Positions 6,147-8,356 of a DNA stretch of 8,356 bases are shown here, one piece after another (within the stretch, counting starts at the first letter, position 1; each line of letters begins with the position of its first letter). The stretch covers positions 1 through 8,356 of the forward strand of contig JAUVKN010000185.1 of the NCBI GenBank assembly GCA_030596245.1, read 5' to 3'. Source of the stretch: Bacteroidia bacterium. Its GTDB lineage: Bacteria > Bacteroidota > Bacteroidia > Bacteroidales > GCA-2748055. A program made the position numbers and the translations under genes. Below the pieces are notes generated by a model that did no database searches, was not told the DNA's origin, and was given only the letters and a program-made list of their open reading frames with translations.

Positions 6147-8356
6147 ATGTTCACTTTTATGAAGAGAAGATTAGTAATTATATTTTTTTTACTGGTTGCG
6201 ACACAATTAGTTGCGCAAAAATCTCTGGATCATCTTAAGGAGGATTTTCAGGATCCGCCTCTGGATTGCTGGCCTCATACACGATGGTGGTGGCCTGGAA
6301 ATGCAGTGAGCAAGGATGAGATCACCTGGGAACTGGAACAGATGCGCCAGCAGGGAATTCGTGGTGTGGAACAAATCACAATGGCCCCGTTTTACGAAAA
6401 AGGCAACATTCCCTATCTATCGGATGATTTTTTTAGTATGGTAAAGCATACCGTTAAAGAGGCAAAACGGCTGGAGATGGAAGTGTCATTTAATTTTGGC
6501 GGACCATTTTGGATATTTGGAGGCTCATGGCTGTCTGAAGAGGACAGGTCAAAAGATATGATCCCCACATTTGTCGATCTGAAAGGGCCACAACTTTTCA
6601 ATGGAGTATTACCCAATGAACTTATTAAAACAGACCGGTCCTGGGAATTGTATGAGCCTGTTTTGTCAGGTGAAGAAAAACTGGTTGCTGTGGTGGGAGG
6701 AAGGATTGAAAACAGTGTTATCGATGAAAGTAGCCTGATTATCCTTAACAGTAAAGTGAAAAAGGGAAACCTGGAATGGGAAGTCCCGGAGGGAGATTGG
6801 CGCCTTATGGCCTTCTGGTTAGCTAAGAATGAAGCACACAATGCGGTGGATCATTTTAATAAGGCATCTATGATGCGCTATTGCAACTACATCGGAGAGA
6901 AGTTTAAAGAGGCGGTTGGCGATGAATTCGGGAAAACAGTGGATTCATTTTTTGGAGATAGTTTTGAATTGCCTTATCTGGCCAGTGGTATCAAATGGTC
7001 GACCGGACTTATTGAGGAATTTGAAAAACGGAAAAGCTATGATATTACACCCTATCTGCCTGGCATATGGTGGCAGCTTGGAGAACTCTCTCCCGGGATT
7101 CGTTACGATGTAAATGATTTTCTTGATGAAATTGGCAGGGAAGCTTTTTTTGAAACCTTTTTAGGTTGGTGCGAAGAAAACGGAGTAAAAGGCCGCATCC
7201 AGCCTTATGGATTTGAAACGGATATTCTGCAGGGTGCCGGTATGACTCATATTCCTGAAATGGAGATAACACCCGGCGAAAAGGACCAGCATCCCTGGTT
7301 TGATACACGCATTGGGCCAAAAAAATATGTTGCCTCCGGAGCTCATATCTATGGACGTGACATTATATCCGCCGAAGCCTTTACCTTCCTGCACTGGGAA
7401 CGGTATCGGGCCACACTTGAGGAGATCAAAATAGCTGCTGATGGATTTTTGCGTTCAGGGGCTACCAAATTTTATAATCATGGTTACAGTTCCCTGCCCG
7501 AGCGTGATCTGGCACCATCACGCAGGATGCCCTGGGCGCCCCAGATCAATCCCACCAATGTGTGGTGGGAATATTATCCGAAACTGACTCAATACATTGC
7601 CCGTTCCTCCTTTTTATTGCGTCAGGGAAGTTTTGCTCCTGACATAGCCATATACTCTCCTCTGGCAAACCAATGGTCGCAAAATGCCCTGGATGCCCGT
7701 AGGTGGACACGCAGTTTCGATTGGGGTGAACTTGGGAATCTTCTAATATCCAATGGATATGATTTTGACCTTCTGAACGATGACGCTTTTCAAAACATTG
7801 CCAGTTTTGAAAAGGGATTGATCAGGATCAGAGATATGGAATACAAGATCCTGCTGATTCCAAATATAGAATTCATGCCCCTGAGAACTTTAAAAGCTAT
7901 TGAGAATTATGTCAGGGCCGGGGGAGTTGTTATTGCACTGGACCGGCTTCCGGAATATTCCACGGGGCTAACAGGATCTGAAAGTAATGATGAAGAGGTG
8001 AAGAAGATCGTCAGTTTCATGTTCCAGGATCTGAATGGTAAAGATATGAGGGCAATAAGTTATGGTAATGGCGATGTGCATTTCCTTCATAAAGTGATAC
8101 ACAGGGAAATATGGTGGGATCAACAGAGTGCATCTTTAGATCCGTTCATTAAGATTATTAAAAAATATATCCAGCCGGATTTTGGGATTGATTTTGCCCA
8201 TGAAGGAATTCGGAAAAACAATGGTTTGACCTTTTTGCATCGCAAATTAAAAGATGCAGATATATATTTTGTCTCCAATATCCAGGATATATCAACCAAT
8301 ATCCCGGTTACATTCAGGGTTAAGAACCGTACTGTCTGGAAATGGGATCCTTATAC
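6147..8356 (+). CDS. GH106-like (alpha-L-rhamnosidase-type) glycoside hydrolase, secreted (3' end cut by window edge)
   Basis: The reading frame runs 736 codons without a stop to the window end; family members are usually around 1000 residues or more, so much of the C-terminal beta-sandwich region is missing. Residues 1-24 form a signal peptide (MFTFMKRRLVIIFFLLVATQLVAQ). A purine run AAGGGA 6 nt before the ATG supports this start; the ATG at 6159 is an alternative. The TIM-barrel-like catalytic part begins with HTRWWWPGNAV (44-54), then EQMRQQGIRGVEQITMAPFYEKG, FNFGGPFWIFGG, GDSFELPYLASGIKWSTG (from 270; E274), QPYGFETDI and HIPEMEI (E371, E373). E274 and the IPEME glutamates are candidate catalytic or metal-binding acids. 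The later blocks NHGYSSLPERD, INPTNVWWEYY and LLRQGSFAPDIAIYSPLANQW are typical of GH106-type enzymes, followed by a Rossmann-like segment (ILLIPNIEFMPL). It should cleave rhamnose or a related deoxysugar outside the cytoplasm. It is transcribed away from the BNR/DUF1080 pair. Confidence 0.88.
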   Translation, partial: MFTFMKRRLVIIFFLLVATQLVAQKSLDHLKEDFQDPPLDCWPHTRWWWPGNAVSKDEITWELEQMRQQGIRGVEQITMAPFYEKGNIPYLSDDFFSMVKHTVKEAKRLEMEVSFNFGGPFWIFGGSWLSEEDRSKDMIPTFVDLKGPQLFNGVLPNELIKTDRSWELYEPVLSGEEKLVAVVGGRIENSVIDESSLIILNSKVKKGNLEWEVPEGDWRLMAFWLAKNEAHNAVDHFNKASMMRYCNYIGEKFKEAVGDEFGKTVDSFFGDSFELPYLASGIKWSTGLIEEFEKRKSYDITPYLPGIWWQLGELSPGIRYDVNDFLDEIGREAFFETFLGWCEENGVKGRIQPYGFETDILQGAGMTHIPEMEITPGEKDQHPWFDTRIGPKKYVASGAHIYGRDIISAEAFTFLHWERYRATLEEIKIAADGFLRSGATKFYNHGYSSLPERDLAPSRRMPWAPQINPTNVWWEYYPKLTQYIARSSFLLRQGSFAPDIAIYSPLANQWSQNALDARRWTRSFDWGELGNLLISNGYDFDLLNDDAFQNIASFEKGLIRIRDMEYKILLIPNIEFMPLRTLKAIENYVRAGGVVIALDRLPEYSTGLTGSESNDEEVKKIVSFMFQDLNGKDMRAISYGNGDVHFLHKVIHREIWWDQQSASLDPFIKIIKKYIQPDFGIDFAHEGIRKNNGLTFLHRKLKDADIYFVSNIQDISTNIPVTFRVKNRTVWKWDPY

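Noticed and set aside
6413..6841. 142-codon minus-strand open frame inside the GH106-like gene
   Set aside because: It lies antisense to a long, well-matching enzyme frame, its product is low-complexity Ser/Pro/Thr-rich, and it shows no family motif.
8200..8356. Apparent lack of a stop codon for the GH106-like frame
   Set aside because: The frame is simply cut by the window edge; no frameshift or broken motif was seen upstream.
1..8356. tRNA, rRNA, CRISPR array, insertion sequence or phage features
   Set aside because: No repeat-spacer pattern, transposase motif, terminal inverted repeats or RNA-gene signature was found on either strand.

Overview
The window looks like a carbohydrate-degradation gene cluster from a member of the Bacteroidota. 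Three things point there: a TAnnTTTG-type promoter element (TAAATTTG at 1588-1595), a lipoprotein whose cysteine is followed by an acidic surface-export signal (C-SDDAE), and a gene set typical of Bacteroidota glycan-utilisation loci (GH78, GH106-like, BNR/Asp-box protein, DUF1080, Gfo/Idh/MocA). Six protein genes fill almost all of it. No RNA gene, insertion sequence, CRISPR array or SusC/SusD pair is visible, and no gene-free stretch exceeds about 140 bases.

Layout from left to right. 1-1493 (minus) is the N-terminal part of a GH78 alpha-L-rhamnosidase whose 3' end lies beyond the left edge. A 139-bp divergent spacer follows, holding a good promoter for the plus-strand pair and a small palindrome. 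1633-3024 and 3026-3994 (plus) form a tight two-gene unit separated by 1 nt: a membrane-anchored short ceramidase-fold hydrolase and a cytoplasmic Gfo/Idh/MocA oxidoreductase. This unit converges, with a 20-bp gap, on a minus-strand pair: a surface BNR/Asp-box lipoprotein (4665-6026), then a secreted DUF1080 / 3-keto-glycoside hydrolase-type protein (4015-4623). A 120-bp divergent spacer with a perfect 10-bp palindrome, TAAGCGCTTA, separates that pair from a long plus-strand GH106-like glycoside hydrolase (6147 to the right edge, at least 736 residues). That last gene is open at the window end.

How they may work together (inference): two rhamnosidase-family enzymes suggest a rhamnose-containing plant or algal glycan or glycoside. 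The BNR lipoprotein probably binds or cuts glycan at the cell surface. The GH78, GH106-like and DUF1080 proteins act outside the cytoplasm, and the Gfo/Idh/MocA enzyme handles a released sugar in the cytoplasm. The least explained element is the ceramidase-like hydrolase, translationally linked to the oxidoreductase. It belongs to a short variant with an altered metal-site motif, and its real substrate is probably not ceramide.
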